The translations under genes were made by a program, and so were the position numbers. From assembly GCF_029892095.1 (NCBI RefSeq), contig NZ_JARZAE010000004.1, positions 4,526,001 to 4,590,000 of the forward strand: a DNA stretch of 64,000 nt, given 5' to 3'. Within the stretch, counting starts at the first letter, position 1, and every line of letters begins with the position of its first letter. The notes beneath the pieces are model-generated. The model made no database searches. It was not told the origin of the DNA and saw only the letters and a program-made list of their open reading frames with translations. Shown in pieces: positions 41,601 to 50,957 of this stretch. Source of the DNA: Kitasatospora sp. MAP12-44 (lineage in GTDB: Bacteria > Actinomycetota > Actinomycetes > Streptomycetales > Streptomycetaceae).

Positions 41601-42680
41601 GTGAGCGGTACGGCAGCGCAGGGCCCGCGGCTTCGCCCGAGCCTCGATGGCATCCCCACCTACAAGCCCGGCAAGCCCGCCGGCGCCGAGGCCTTCAAGT
41701 TGTCCTCCAACGAGAACCCGTACGAGCCGCTGCCCGGCGTGCTGGAGGCCGCGCTCGCGGCGGCCGGCTCGTTCAACCGCTACCCGGACATGGCGGTCGG
41801 CGAGCTGACCGCCGAGCTGGCGCAGCGCTTCGGCGTGCCCGCCGAGCACCTCGCCACCGGCCCCGGCTCGGTCGGCGTCGCCCAGTCGCTGGTGCTCTCC
41901 ACGGCCGGTCCGGGCGACGAGGTGATCTTCGCCTGGCGCTCCTTCGAGGCCTACCCGATCATCACCCAGGTGGCCGGTGCGACCCCGGTGGCGGTGCCGC
42001 TGACCGCGGGGGAGGAGCACGACCTCGACGCGATGCTCGCCGCGATCACCCCGCGGACCCGGCTGATCTTCGTCTGCAACCCGAACAACCCGACCGGCAC
42101 GGCGATCCGCCGCCCGGAGCTGGAGCGCTTCCTGGACGCCGTCCCCGGCGACATCCTGGTGGTCGTCGACGAGGCCTACCGCGAGTTCCTGCGCGACGAG
42201 CTGGTCCCGGACGGCGTCGAGCTCTACCGCGAGCGTCCCAACGTCTGCGTGCTGCGCACCTTCTCCAAGGCGTACGGCCTGGCCGGGCTGCGGATCGGGT
42301 TCGCGATCGCGCACGAGCCGGTGGCCACCGCGCTGCGCAAGACGGCCCTCCCGTTCGGCGTCAGCCAGCTCGCCCAGGACGCGGCGGTGGCCTCGCTGCG
42401 CGCCGAGGAGGCGCTGATGGTGCGGGTGGAGGCGCTGGTCGGCGAGCGCACCCGGGTGGCCGGCGCGCTGGCCGAGCAGGGCTGGACGCTCGCCGAGTCG
42501 CAGGCCAACTTCGTCTGGCTGCGGCTGGGCGAGCGCACCCTCGACTTCGCCGCCGCGTGCGCCGCGGCGGGCGTCATCGTCCGGCCGTTCCCCGGCGAGG
42601 GCGTCCGGGTGACGATCGGCGAGGTGGCGGCCAACGACCTCTTCCTCGCCACCGCCGAGGCGTTCCGCAAGGAGTTCTGA
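41601..42680 (+). CDS. hisC: HisC-type histidinol-phosphate / aromatic aminotransferase
   Basis: A 359-residue class I/II PLP aminotransferase: [67 protein letters not shown] and the Schiff-base Lys in [19 protein letters not shown], with an Arg for the substrate carboxylate in [11 protein letters not shown] and VRVTIG. It transaminates imidazole-acetol phosphate in histidine synthesis or aromatic amino acids such as phenylalanine; sequence alone does not settle this and no his gene is nearby. GTG 41601 has AAGGAG 9 nt upstream. It is divergent from the LacI regulator. Confidence 0.85.
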   Translation: MSGTAAQGPRLRPSLDGIPTYKPGKPAGAEAFKLSSNENPYEPLPGVLEAALAAAGSFNRYPDMAVGELTAELAQRFGVPAEHLATGPGSVGVAQSLVLSTAGPGDEVIFAWRSFEAYPIITQVAGATPVAVPLTAGEEHDLDAMLAAITPRTRLIFVCNPNNPTGTAIRRPELERFLDAVPGDILVVVDEAYREFLRDELVPDGVELYRERPNVCVLRTFSKAYGLAGLRIGFAIAHEPVATALRKTALPFGVSQLAQDAAVASLRAEEALMVRVEALVGERTRVAGALAEQGWTLAESQANFVWLRLGERTLDFAAACAAAGVIVRPFPGEGVRVTIGEVAANDLFLATAEAFRKEF

Positions 42681-42689
42681 GCGACGGAT

Positions 42690-42736
42690 GGTGAGCGGGC
42701 GGGGGCCGTAGGCCGGTGGGCCCCCACCCGCTCACC
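42690..42736 (+). terminator. Terminator after the HisC-type gene
   Basis: An 18-bp stem with one mismatch (GGTGAGCGGGCGGGGGCC and complement at 42719-42736) with an 11-nt loop begins 9 nt after the stop. Confidence 0.85.
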
Positions 42737-42748
42737 ACCGCAACGAAT

Positions 42749-42767
42749 GAATGACGTTCCGTCATTC
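42749..42767. promoter_or_regulatory. Palindrome GAATGAC-N5-GTCATTC upstream of the exporter operon
   Basis: Perfect 7-bp arms lie in an A/T-richer stretch about 230 nt before the adaptor gene. Candidate operator; the 316-bp intergenic region has no gene. Confidence 0.4.
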
Positions 42768-42996
42768 TCCCGGCCAAGGGCGGAAAAGCCATGATCTGCT
42801 GGCCGCAGGCCGATTAAAGGCAACGGACCAGATCTCTGGGAAAACCCTGAGAGTTGCGCCAATAGAGCTTCAGAGATTCCGGCTCGGCGGCGGTGCTTTG
42901 TCCCGCTATGTCCGCTATTGCTTCCCCTGGATGATTCAGCTGGCTCTCAGTCGTCGCTCAGAGCTTCGCAAGAGCGCCAGGCAACTCTTGTGCGCT

Positions 42997-44532
42997 ATGA
43001 AGGTCCTCCCGCGACGGCGTGGTGCCGTCCTCGTCAACTCAGTACTCGGTGTGGCCCTCCTCGCCGGAGGTGCCCTGGCGTACAGCACCGTGAACAGCAG
43101 CAGTGCTGCCGCCAGTAAGCCGACCACGCGCAGCGCCACCGTGACCAAGGGCACGGTCCTGGCCACCGTGTCCGGATCCGGTGCCCTCTCCTCCCCGTCA
43201 GACGCAGGCCAGAACTTCGTGACCGGTGGCAAGCTCACCGCCGTCAAGGTGTCGGTGGGTGACACGGTGACGCAGGGCGAGGTGCTCGCCACCGTCGACA
43301 CCACCGACGCCCAGCAGCAGGTGAACACCGCGCAGAACAACGTGACCACCGCCCAGGCCTCGCTGACCACGGCGGAGGCCAACCTCACCAAGGCGCAGGC
43401 CGGGGTCACCACGACCACGACCAAGCAGGCCTCGTTCGTCACCCCGAACACCACCTCGGGAGCCTCGTCGGCGCCGTCCACCGGGCGCACCGGCGGCAGC
43501 ACCGGCGGCACCGGCGGCGGCGCCTCCACCGGCGGCGCGGTGAGCGGCAACGCCGCCAACGCCACCGGCGGTAACAGCTCCAACAGCTCCAACAGCACGC
43601 CCGTCCCGCTGGCCACCGTCACCACCACCACCGTCGACCCCGACGCGGTGGCCCAGGCGCAGCAGCAGGTGGTGCAGGCCCAGGCGCAGCTCAACTCGGC
43701 CCAGATCGCGCTGACCAACGCCCAGACGGCGCTGGCCGGTACGACCCTGGTCGCCTCGGAGGGCGGCACCGTCGCCTCCATCTCCAACAAGGTCGGCGAC
43801 ACCGTCGCCGGCACCACCGACTCGTCCAGCTCCTCGGGCGGCGGCGCCAGCAGCTCCACCAGCAAGACCAGCACCAGCAGCTCCACCTCCACCACCCCGA
43901 CCGGCTTCATCGTGCTCACCAACCCGACCGGGATGCAGGTGACCGCGGACTTCTCCGAGCTCGACTCGCTGAAGCTGAAGAAGGGCGAGGCGGCCACCGT
44001 CACGCTCAACGCGCAGTCCAGCACCGTCCTCAACGCGACGGTGCTGTCGGTCAGTTCGCTGCCGGTTTCGAGCGGCTCGGGCGCTGCCTCCAGCTCGGCC
44101 GTGCAGTACGCCGCGACGCTCCAGATCAACGGTGACACCAGCACGCTGCGCACCGGCCTGAGCGCCACCATCTCGGTGGTCACCGGCGAGGCCGACAACG
44201 CGCTCTCCGTTCCGGCGGCGGCGCTCTCCGGCACCGGCACCACGCGCACCGCGACCCTGGTCAAGCCGGACGGCACCACCTCCCGGGTGAGCGTCACCGT
44301 CGGCGTGGTGGGCGACACCACCGTGCAGGTCGTCTCCGGCCTCAACGCCGGTGACAAGGTGCAGATCGCCTCGGCCACGGCCGGCAGCGGCACCGGCTTC
44401 CCGAGCGGCGCCTTCCCGGGCCTCGGCGGCGGAGCCGGTGGCGGCTTCGGCGGCGGTGGCGCCGGCGGTGGCGGCGGCGGTCGTGCCGGCGGTGGCGGCG
44501 GTGGCGGCGGCAGCACCAAGGGCGGCAGCTGA
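42997..44532 (+). CDS. HlyD/MacA-type adaptor subunit of an ABC exporter, with Gly-rich tail
   Basis: A 511-residue secreted or membrane-anchored protein. The signal anchor is VLVNSVLGVALLAGGALAYS. The split lipoyl/barrel-sandwich halves are GGKLTAVKVSVGDTVTQGEV and TTLVASEGGTVASISNKVGD, separated by a helical hairpin with long Ser/Thr/Gly-rich insertions. The beta-barrel and membrane-proximal parts are MQVTADFSELDSLKLKKGEA and LSVPAAALSGTG. It ends in a Gly-rich tail (after about residue 470). With the next two genes it forms a MacA-MacB-like exporter; in Gram-positives the adaptor links the permease to the cell envelope. ATG 42997 is used; TTG 42988 has a better ribosome site (CCAGG). Confidence 0.85.
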   Translation: MKVLPRRRGAVLVNSVLGVALLAGGALAYSTVNSSSAAASKPTTRSATVTKGTVLATVSGSGALSSPSDAGQNFVTGGKLTAVKVSVGDTVTQGEVLATVDTTDAQQQVNTAQNNVTTAQASLTTAEANLTKAQAGVTTTTTKQASFVTPNTTSGASSAPSTGRTGGSTGGTGGGASTGGAVSGNAANATGGNSSNSSNSTPVPLATVTTTTVDPDAVAQAQQQVVQAQAQLNSAQIALTNAQTALAGTTLVASEGGTVASISNKVGDTVAGTTDSSSSSGGGASSSTSKTSTSSSTSTTPTGFIVLTNPTGMQVTADFSELDSLKLKKGEAATVTLNAQSSTVLNATVLSVSSLPVSSGSGAASSSAVQYAATLQINGDTSTLRTGLSATISVVTGEADNALSVPAAALSGTGTTRTATLVKPDGTTSRVSVTVGVVGDTTVQVVSGLNAGDKVQIASATAGSGTGFPSGAFPGLGGGAGGGFGGGGAGGGGGGRAGGGGGGGGSTKGGS

Positions 44533-45401
44533 TGGCCCGCCGCGGTCGAGCGCGTCACTCCGAAACCGCTCCCACCCCAGCGGCCGAGGGCCCGGCGACG
44601 CCGACCCCGGTCATCCAGATCCGCCGGCTCACCAAGGCCTACGGCCACGGGGACGCGACGGTGCACGCGCTGCGCGGGCCCTCCGACCCGGAGACCGGTC
44701 TGCCGGAGGGCGTCAGCCTGGACATCGACGAGGGTGACTTCGTCGCGGTGATGGGTAGTTCGGGTTCCGGCAAGTCGACCCTGATGAACATCCTGGGTTG
44801 CCTGGACGTCCCGACCGCCGGGCGGTACCTGCTGGACGGCATCGACGTCGGGCACCTGGACGAGGGTCAGCTCTCCCTGGTCCGCAACCGCAAGATCGGC
44901 TTCATCTTCCAGTCGTTCAACCTGGTGCCCAAGACCACCGCGCTCGCGCAGGTCGAGCTCCCGCTCGCCTACGCCGGCGTGAAGTCGGCCGAGCGGCGCA
45001 AGCGGGCACTGGCCGCGCTCTCGCTGGTCGGCCTCTCCGAGCGCTCGGGGCACAAGCCCAACGAGCTCTCCGGTGGTCAGCAGCAGCGTGTCGCGGTGGC
45101 CCGGGCACTGGTCACGGCCCCGGCGATGCTGCTGGCGGACGAACCGACCGGAAACCTGGACAGCCACTCCACCGAAGAGGTTCTCAATATCATCGACGGA
45201 CTGAACGCGACCGGACGAACGGTCGTGCTGATCACCCATGAGGACGAGGTGGCCATGCACGCCAAGCGCGTGCTGCGGCTGGTCGACGGCCAGGTGATCT
45301 CCGACGTCCGTCAGGGCCCGGTCGTCGGCCCGCCGCCGGTGCTCGCCGCGCAGCTGCGCAGGCAGGCCGCCAACGGCGAACTGATCGGAGGCCGGCAGTG
45401 A
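44532..45401 (+). CDS. ABC transporter ATP-binding protein (MacB/LolD type)
   Basis: A 289-residue ATPase: Walker A GSSGSGKST, Q-loop FIFQSFNLVPK, signature LSGGQQQR, Walker B MLLADEPTGNLDSHS and the switch His in VLITHEDEVAM. The GNLDS pattern is typical of the LolD/MacB/FtsE class that partners FtsX-like permeases. It powers the exporter encoded by the flanking genes. Its ATG overlaps the adaptor stop by one base, and its end overlaps the permease start. Confidence 0.93.
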   Translation: MARRGRARHSETAPTPAAEGPATPTPVIQIRRLTKAYGHGDATVHALRGPSDPETGLPEGVSLDIDEGDFVAVMGSSGSGKSTLMNILGCLDVPTAGRYLLDGIDVGHLDEGQLSLVRNRKIGFIFQSFNLVPKTTALAQVELPLAYAGVKSAERRKRALAALSLVGLSERSGHKPNELSGGQQQRVAVARALVTAPAMLLADEPTGNLDSHSTEEVLNIIDGLNATGRTVVLITHEDEVAMHAKRVLRLVDGQVISDVRQGPVVGPPPVLAAQLRRQAANGELIGGRQ

Positions 45402-46612
45402 TCATCTTCCAGATCATCCGCTTCGCCATCGGCGGCCTGGCCGCCAACAAGGTCCGCTCCGCGCTCACCATGCTCGGTGTGCTGATCGGTGTGGCCTCGG
45501 TGATCCTGCTGCTCGCGGTGGGCAACGGGTCCTCGGTCGCGGTGAAGAACTCCATCACCTCGCTCGGCACCAACTCGCTGACCGTCACCTCCGGTTCGTC
45601 CTTCGGTGGCTCGCGCAGCGCGGCCACCACCAAGAAGCTGACGGTGGACGACGCCAAGGCGCTGGCCAACCCGGCCGCCGCGCCGGACATCAAGTCCGTC
45701 GCCCCGGTGGTCTCCACCAGCGCGACCGCGGTGTACGGGGACATCTCCTACACCCCCGGCTCGATCCTGGGCACCTACCCGGCCTACTTCGAGACGGCCA
45801 ACGAGAAGATCGCCAAGGGCGACTACTTCAGCGCCGACGACGTGCTGAACTCCCGCAAGGTCGCAGTGATCGGCTCGACCACCGCGCAGCAGCTCTTCGA
45901 CACCGACGACCCGGTCGGCAAGACCATCAGCCTGGGTGGCACGCCGTTCACGGTGGTCGGTGTGCTGCAGACCAAGGGCGGCAGCACCGGCTTCAGCGAC
46001 CCGGACGACGTGGTGATCGCGCCGCTGCCGACCGTGCAGAACGCCTTCACCGGCTTCAGCTCGGTCAACCAGATCCTGGTGCAGGCGACCTCCGCGGACA
46101 CCACCACGCAGGCCCAGTCCGAGATCACCTCGGTCCTGATGGGGACGCACTCGCTGACCGACCCCACCAAGCTCGACTTCCGGGTGAGCAACCAGGCCTC
46201 GCTGCTGACCACCCGGGAGAGCACCACCAAGACCTTCACCGTGCTGCTCGGTGCGGTGGCCGCGATCTCGCTGCTGGTCGGCGGGATCGGGATCACCAAC
46301 ATCATGCTGGTCACGGTGACCGAGCGGACCCGGGAGATCGGCATCCGCAAGGCACTGGGCGCGCCGAAGGCGGTGATCCTGGGCCAGTTCCTCACCGAGT
46401 CGACACTGCTGTCGGTGCTGGGGGCGGGACTCGGCGTGGGCGTCGGCCTGATCGGCTCGCACTTCAAGGTGGTCGGGATCGTGCCGGTGGTGATCCCCTC
46501 CTCGGTGCTCGCCGCCTTCGGGATCTCCGTGGCCATCGGCCTCTTCTTCGGCAGCTACCCGGCCAACCGCGCCGCCTCGCTGCGACCCATCGACGCGCTG
46601 CGGCACGAGTAG
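45398..46612 (+). CDS. MacB-like ABC transporter permease (FtsX fold)
   Basis: A 404-residue permease with the MacB arrangement. A first transmembrane segment (KVRSALTMLGVLIGVASVIL) is followed by a large extracytoplasmic domain (about residues 45-275). Three C-terminal segments follow (FTVLLGAVAAISLLVGGIGI, LSVLGAGLGVGVGLIGSHF, VLAAFGISVAIGLFFGSYPA). The coupling region TERTREIGIRKALGAPKAVI and the end PANRAASLRPIDALRHE are family hallmarks. It exports peptides, antibiotics or lipids; the substrate is unknown. GTG start overlapping the ATPase gene. Confidence 0.92.
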   Translation: MIIFQIIRFAIGGLAANKVRSALTMLGVLIGVASVILLLAVGNGSSVAVKNSITSLGTNSLTVTSGSSFGGSRSAATTKKLTVDDAKALANPAAAPDIKSVAPVVSTSATAVYGDISYTPGSILGTYPAYFETANEKIAKGDYFSADDVLNSRKVAVIGSTTAQQLFDTDDPVGKTISLGGTPFTVVGVLQTKGGSTGFSDPDDVVIAPLPTVQNAFTGFSSVNQILVQATSADTTTQAQSEITSVLMGTHSLTDPTKLDFRVSNQASLLTTRESTTKTFTVLLGAVAAISLLVGGIGITNIMLVTVTERTREIGIRKALGAPKAVILGQFLTESTLLSVLGAGLGVGVGLIGSHFKVVGIVPVVIPSSVLAAFGISVAIGLFFGSYPANRAASLRPIDALRHE

Positions 46613-46621
46613 GCGGCAGAC

Positions 46622-47356
46622 ATGATCACCGAGCGAGACGAGCGGGAGCAGTCAGAGCCCATGTCCAACAACAACAGTGACCTGGTCCGGGCGGACGACA
46701 CGATTCAGCTGTCCGCCATCAGCCTCGACAAGCCGGACAACCTGCCGGCCCATGTCCCGGTCAACGTCCCGGAGCCCGGTAGTCCGGCCGCCTACGCGGC
46801 GCTGCTGGCGACGCCGCCGGACGCCCGGGACATCACGGCCGAGCTGGCCGCGCCGCCGCGGCGCAAGCTGCCCTGGCTGACCCTGGTCCTGGCCGGCGGC
46901 GTGATCGCGGCGGCCGCCTTCGCCGGCGGTGCCTGGTACCAGAAGAACGACGGCACGCCTGCCGCCTCGGCGAGCGGCTCGCGCGGTGCGGCAGCTGCCG
47001 CGGCCGGCGCCCGTCGCGGCGGTGGCGCGGGCGGTGGCCAGGCGGCCGGCGCGCCCGGCTTCACCCGGGGCACGGTCAAGCTGGTCGACGGCAGCACCGT
47101 CTACCTCACCGACAGCAACGGCAACACCGTCAAGGTGACCACCAACGGCAGCACCAGCGTGCAGGTGAGCAAGAGCGGCGCCGTCGGCGACCTGCTGCCC
47201 GGCCAGAGCGTGACCGTGGTCGGCACGCCGGACTCCTCCGGCGGCTACGCGGCCTCCTCGGTGACCGAGGGTGGCGGCGCTGCGGCCGGCGCGTTCGGCG
47301 GCGGTGGTGGCGGCTTCGGCGGCGGCGGCACGGGCGGTGCCTCCAAGAGCGGCTGA
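46622..47356 (+). CDS. Membrane-anchored accessory protein with DUF5666-like domain and Gly-rich tail
   Basis: A 244-residue protein. A cytoplasmic Pro/Ala-rich part precedes one transmembrane anchor (LPWLTLVLAGGVIAAAAFAG). An extracytoplasmic small beta domain follows (TRGTVKLVDGSTVYLTDSNG, NTVKVTTNGSTSVQVSKSG, LLPGQSVTVVGTPDSSGGY), resembling DUF5666. It ends in a Gly-rich tail like that of the adaptor. It follows the permease by 9 bp, so it likely belongs to the exporter operon. An internal ATG at 46661 is an alternative start. Confidence 0.75.
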   Translation: MITERDEREQSEPMSNNNSDLVRADDTIQLSAISLDKPDNLPAHVPVNVPEPGSPAAYAALLATPPDARDITAELAAPPRRKLPWLTLVLAGGVIAAAAFAGGAWYQKNDGTPAASASGSRGAAAAAAGARRGGGAGGGQAAGAPGFTRGTVKLVDGSTVYLTDSNGNTVKVTTNGSTSVQVSKSGAVGDLLPGQSVTVVGTPDSSGGYAASSVTEGGGAAAGAFGGGGGGFGGGGTGGASKSG

Positions 47357-47374
47357 CCCGCGCGCGGCACGGCA

Positions 47375-47410
47375 CAGGGGCGATCGGTTGCAGCCAACCG
47401 GTCGCCCCTG
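47375..47410 (+). terminator. Terminator of the exporter operon
   Basis: A 16-bp stem with one wobble pair (CAGGGGCGATCGGTTG and complement at 47395-47410) with a 4-nt loop lies 18 nt after the stop. Confidence 0.85.
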
Positions 47411-47587
47411 CGGCTTTCCTCCCGGGGGCCTGGTCACCGTCCGCTCGGATCCGACAGAATGTGCCCGGGTGCGAGCGCGTACGATCCGGTCGTTCATATA
47501 CCTCTCATCACCCGCGTGTAACCTCCCGAGTCCGTCATCCGACGGGGTGTACGGACCGGCTCGACCCTCAACCTGGGAGGCGGACCC

Positions 47588-48433
47588 ATGATGCAGGGGA
47601 CTGCGACAAGCACGGCCCTCACGGCGCCCTCGCCTGTCGGACCGGCCGGCGGGAGCCGGACACCGGGTGAGGCCTTCCTGCTGGTGGTCGACGATGAGCC
47701 GAACATCCGCGAGCTGCTCTCCGCCTCGCTGCGCTTCTCCGGCTTCCGGGTCGAGTCCGCGGCCACCGGCGAGGAGGCGCTGGCCGCGATCGCGGTCGAG
47801 CGCCCCGACCTGGTGGTGCTCGACGTGATGCTGCCCGACCTGGACGGTTTCACCGTCGTCGAGCGGTTGCGCGAGCGCACCCGCCGCCAGCAGATCGCCA
47901 ATCCGGCGGGCCTGGCCGCCCGTCCGGGCCGAGCGCGCCCGGCCGAGCACCTCCCGGTGCTCTTCCTGACCGCCAAGGACGGCACCGAGGACAAGGTGCA
48001 CGGCCTGGCGGCCGGCGCCGACGACTACGTCACCAAGCCGTTCAGCCTGGAGGAGCTGATCGCCCGGATCCGGGCGATCCTGCGCCGGGCCGGCGGTCCC
48101 GCCGAGGACGGCCGGCTGATGGTCGCCGACCTCACCCTCGACCCGCTGGCCCACGAGGTGACCCGGGACGGCCACGCCGTCTCGCTGTCGCCCACCGAGT
48201 TCAAGCTGCTGCACTACCTGATGGCCAACGTCGGCCGGGTGGTGTCGAAGGCGCAGATCCTGGACCACGTCTGGGCGTACGACTTCGGCGGGGACCTGAG
48301 CATCGTCGAGTCGTACATCTCCTACCTGCGCCGCAAGCTCGACTCGGGACCGGACCACGGGCCCAAGCTGATCCACACGGTGCGCGGCATCGGCTACGCG
48401 CTGCGCCGTCCGCCGCAGCAGCCGCAGGACTGA
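47588..48433 (+). CDS. OmpR/PhoB-family response regulator
   Basis: A 281-residue protein. The receiver domain (about residues 30-160) has the acidic pair VVDDEP, the phospho-acceptor Asp in LVVLDVMLPDLDGF, the Thr in LFLTAKDG and the Lys in VTKPFSLEEL. An unusual ~20-residue insertion (QIANPAGLAARPGRARPAEH) sits in the middle. The winged-helix DNA-binding domain (VSLSPTEFKLLHYLMANVGR, SIVESYISYLRRKLD, HTVRGIGYALR) follows. It pairs with the kinase 6 bp downstream. GGGAGG precedes the ATG by 7 nt. The upstream exporter operon is a plausible target. Confidence 0.92.
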   Translation: MMQGTATSTALTAPSPVGPAGGSRTPGEAFLLVVDDEPNIRELLSASLRFSGFRVESAATGEEALAAIAVERPDLVVLDVMLPDLDGFTVVERLRERTRRQQIANPAGLAARPGRARPAEHLPVLFLTAKDGTEDKVHGLAAGADDYVTKPFSLEELIARIRAILRRAGGPAEDGRLMVADLTLDPLAHEVTRDGHAVSLSPTEFKLLHYLMANVGRVVSKAQILDHVWAYDFGGDLSIVESYISYLRRKLDSGPDHGPKLIHTVRGIGYALRRPPQQPQD

Positions 48434-48439
48434 CGCGCG

Positions 48440-50038
48440 GTGCGCCGACTGCTCTCCCGACTGCGCCCGCTGCTCGCGCGGGTAGGCCGGCTGCGGCCCG
48501 GCGCGGTGATCCGCCGGACCGGCCGTTTCTCGCTGCGCAGCCGACTGCTCGCGCTGACCCTGGCGCTGGTCGCCACGGGCCTGGTGGTCAGCGACCTGGT
48601 CGTGCTCGGTAGCGTGCGCATGCAGCTGGTCGGCCGGCTCGACCAGCAGTTGGAGCGCTACTGCACGCAGCTCGCGCACCGCTCCGGCAAGCCCGGTGGC
48701 CCCGGCGCGGCCAGTACCCCCGGTACGTCCACTTCGACCTCCTCTGACGGGGGCTGGGACTGGACCCCCGACGGGCAGGTGCAGTACCAGAAGGGCCTGC
48801 CCAGCCAGTTCGAGATCCGCTTCCTGGCCGCCGACGGCAGCGTGCTGCGCACGGTCCGCCAGCCGATCGCCGAGTCCGACCCCGGTCCGCGGCTGCCCGC
48901 GGCCGGCGACTCGTCGCTGCTGAACCACCTGGGCAAGGGCTTCAACCTGCCCGCCGAGCACGGCTCGGACACCTGGCGGGTGCTGATCCTGCCGGTCGTG
49001 CGCACCAGCCCGCCGACCGGCGCCAACCCCTCCTCCTATGTGATGGTCGCGGTCTCCTCGGACGAGGTGGAGGCCACGGTCGAGAAGCTGCGGGCGGCGT
49101 TCCTGGCGATCGGTACGGCCGTGCTGCTGCTGATCGCCGCGCTCGGGACCTTCGCGGTGCGGGCCGGTCTGACGCCGCTGCGCCGGATCGAGCGCGGCAC
49201 CGAGCTGATCGCGGCCGGCGAACTCTCCTACCGGATGCCCGAGTTGCCGACCAGCACCGAGGTCGGCCGGCTCTCGGCGGCGCTGAACGGGATGCTCGAC
49301 CAGATCGAGTCGGCCTTCGCCGCCCGCGCCGAGTCCGAGGAGCGGATGCGCAGCTTCGTCGCGGACGCCTCGCACGAGCTGCGCACCCCGCTGGCCGGCA
49401 TCCGCGGCTTCGCCGAGCTCTACCGGATGGGCGCGCTGCCCTCCGAGTCGGACGTCAAGCGGACCATGAACCGGATCGAGAGCGAGGCGGTCCGGATGGG
49501 CGGCCTGGTCGAGGACCTGCTGATGCTGGCCCGCCTCGACGAGGAGCGCCCGCTCGACCTCGCCCCGATGGACCTGCGCACGCTGGCGGCGGACGCGCTG
49601 CACGACCTGACGGCCCTCGACCCGACCCGCGCGGTCGCCCTCACCGGCCCCGGCGGCGACGGCACCCCGGGCGCCGCCACCGTGCTCGGCGACGAGGCCC
49701 GGCTGCGCCAGGTGGTCACCAACCTGGTCGGCAACGCCGTCAAGCACACCCCGCCGGGCACCGCCGTACGGATCGGCGTGGGGACCGACAAGACCGGCTG
49801 CATACTCGAAGTCGCCGACTCCGGCCCAGGATTGACGAAGGATCAGGCAGCCCGGGTGTTCGAGCGCTTCTATCGCGTGGACGGCTCCCGCAGCCGCCAC
49901 GACGGCGGCGGCGCGGGCCTCGGCCTGGCCATCGCCGCGGCTCTCACCCGCGCCCACGGCGGCACCCTCTCGCTGGACACCGCCCCCGCCACCGGCGCCA
50001 CCTTCCGCCTCCACCTCCCCCGTTCGAGCGGCGCGTAG
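48440..50038 (+). CDS. Sensor histidine kinase (partner of the OmpR-type regulator)
   Basis: A 532-residue membrane kinase. TM1 (LLALTLALVATGLVVSDLVV) is at about residues 37-56. An extracytoplasmic sensor of ~150 residues precedes TM2 (FLAIGTAVLLLIAALGTFAV). HAMP follows (LTPLRRIERGTELIAAGELS), then the HisKA phospho-His in FVADASHELRTPLAG. The ATPase domain has the N box VVTNLVGNAVKHTP, G1 VADSGPGL, F box VFERFYRVDGSRS and G2 GGAGLGLAIAAAL. It phosphorylates the response regulator encoded just upstream. Signal unknown; envelope stress would fit the nearby exporter. Confidence 0.93.
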   Translation: MRRLLSRLRPLLARVGRLRPGAVIRRTGRFSLRSRLLALTLALVATGLVVSDLVVLGSVRMQLVGRLDQQLERYCTQLAHRSGKPGGPGAASTPGTSTSTSSDGGWDWTPDGQVQYQKGLPSQFEIRFLAADGSVLRTVRQPIAESDPGPRLPAAGDSSLLNHLGKGFNLPAEHGSDTWRVLILPVVRTSPPTGANPSSYVMVAVSSDEVEATVEKLRAAFLAIGTAVLLLIAALGTFAVRAGLTPLRRIERGTELIAAGELSYRMPELPTSTEVGRLSAALNGMLDQIESAFAARAESEERMRSFVADASHELRTPLAGIRGFAELYRMGALPSESDVKRTMNRIESEAVRMGGLVEDLLMLARLDEERPLDLAPMDLRTLAADALHDLTALDPTRAVALTGPGGDGTPGAATVLGDEARLRQVVTNLVGNAVKHTPPGTAVRIGVGTDKTGCILEVADSGPGLTKDQAARVFERFYRVDGSRSRHDGGGAGLGLAIAAALTRAHGGTLSLDTAPATGATFRLHLPRSSGA

Positions 50039-50139
50039 CCGAACCCCCTTGCCGGCGGCCAGCAGTGTGTGATCGTGCGGTTGCGGCTTGTGCCACCCGG
50101 TCCCGCCGCTCACACTGGACTGGAAGAGAGGTGTCCTCA

Positions 50140-50760
50140 ATGACCGCGCTCGCACTCGAGGAGATCACCGTGGACCTGGACCAGGCCCTGTGGCAGGTGT
50201 GGAAGTCCATGGACGTTCCGGAGGGCTTCCGGGCGGAGATCATCGAGGGGGCCATCGAGATGTCACCAACTGGTGGAAGCCGTCATGGCAAGATCAACCA
50301 GCGGGTAGCCCTGGTGCTGCACGATTTTCTTCGTGGCAGTGGATACGCACCCGGCCAGGACTTCAATGTCATCGACGGCCTCAAGGTCTGGATCCCCGAT
50401 GTTCTCGTCGGCCCTGCCGACGTCGACGAAATCGACCACCCCGATGGCCTCGGCCTCCTCGCCTCCGGCATCGGCCTCGTCGTCGAGACCGTGTCCCCCG
50501 GCGGCGACGCACGTCAGCGCGACCACGTCCGCAAGCGCCGCGCCTACGCCCAGGCGGGCATCCCGGTCTACGTGATCATCGACGACTACGACGACGGCGG
50601 TGCCGTCACCGTCCTCAGCGGCCCGGACCGGTCCCGCGGCGACTACGCCAGCTCCGTCCGCACCCCGTACGGCGCGGAGGCGCTGGTCCCCGAGGGCCCC
50701 GCCAAGGGCTTCGTGATCGGCCCGGCCATCACGGGTGACCCGCTCGACAAGCGAGCCTGA
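50140..50760 (+). CDS. Uma2-family (DUF820) endonuclease-like protein
   Basis: A 206-residue restriction-endonuclease-like fold protein. Visible conserved parts are PEGFRAEIIEGAIEMSPTGG, GLKVWIPDVLVGP (catalytic Asp) and GLVVETVSPGGDARQRDHVR, then KRRAYAQAGIPVYVIID (Glu and Lys of the PD-(D/E)xK site). Uma2 proteins are expanded in actinobacteria and cyanobacteria; the function is unproven, possibly nuclease activity or mobile-element-linked. ATG 50140 (MTALALEEI) has AGAGGTG upstream. Confidence 0.85.
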   Translation: MTALALEEITVDLDQALWQVWKSMDVPEGFRAEIIEGAIEMSPTGGSRHGKINQRVALVLHDFLRGSGYAPGQDFNVIDGLKVWIPDVLVGPADVDEIDHPDGLGLLASGIGLVVETVSPGGDARQRDHVRKRRAYAQAGIPVYVIIDDYDDGGAVTVLSGPDRSRGDYASSVRTPYGAEALVPEGPAKGFVIGPAITGDPLDKRA

Positions 50761-50834
50761 GCCTCCTCCACACAACCCCCACCCCCCGGTGTATCGCGCC
50801 GAACAGGCGTGCGTGATACTGGCTGTCGATGGAG

Positions 50835-50860
50835 CTTGTGAACGTGTTCACGTTCACAAG
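50835..50860. promoter_or_regulatory. Rex-type redox operator upstream of cydA
   Basis: A near-perfect 26-bp palindrome has halves CTTGTGAACGTGT and TCACGTTCACAAG (12 of 13 positions symmetric). It contains TGTGAAC-GTG-TTCAC, the pattern of streptomycete Rex operators, in two overlapping registers. Rex represses cyd genes until NADH/NAD+ rises under low oxygen. Located about 100 nt before the cydA start. Confidence 0.88.
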
Positions 50861-50957
50861 CGCGCAAGCTTGGCATGCATTGGGGCGCTTCACGGTGAAC
50901 CGCACCTTTGTCTGCTATGTGTCGAATCGGACAGCGGACCGCAGGGAAGAGGCCGAA

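Noticed and set aside
46652-50155. Minus-strand open frame of over 1100 codons opposite the two-component system
   Set aside because: Composition is typical of antisense to actinobacterial genes, and the plus-strand response regulator and kinase have all their motifs.
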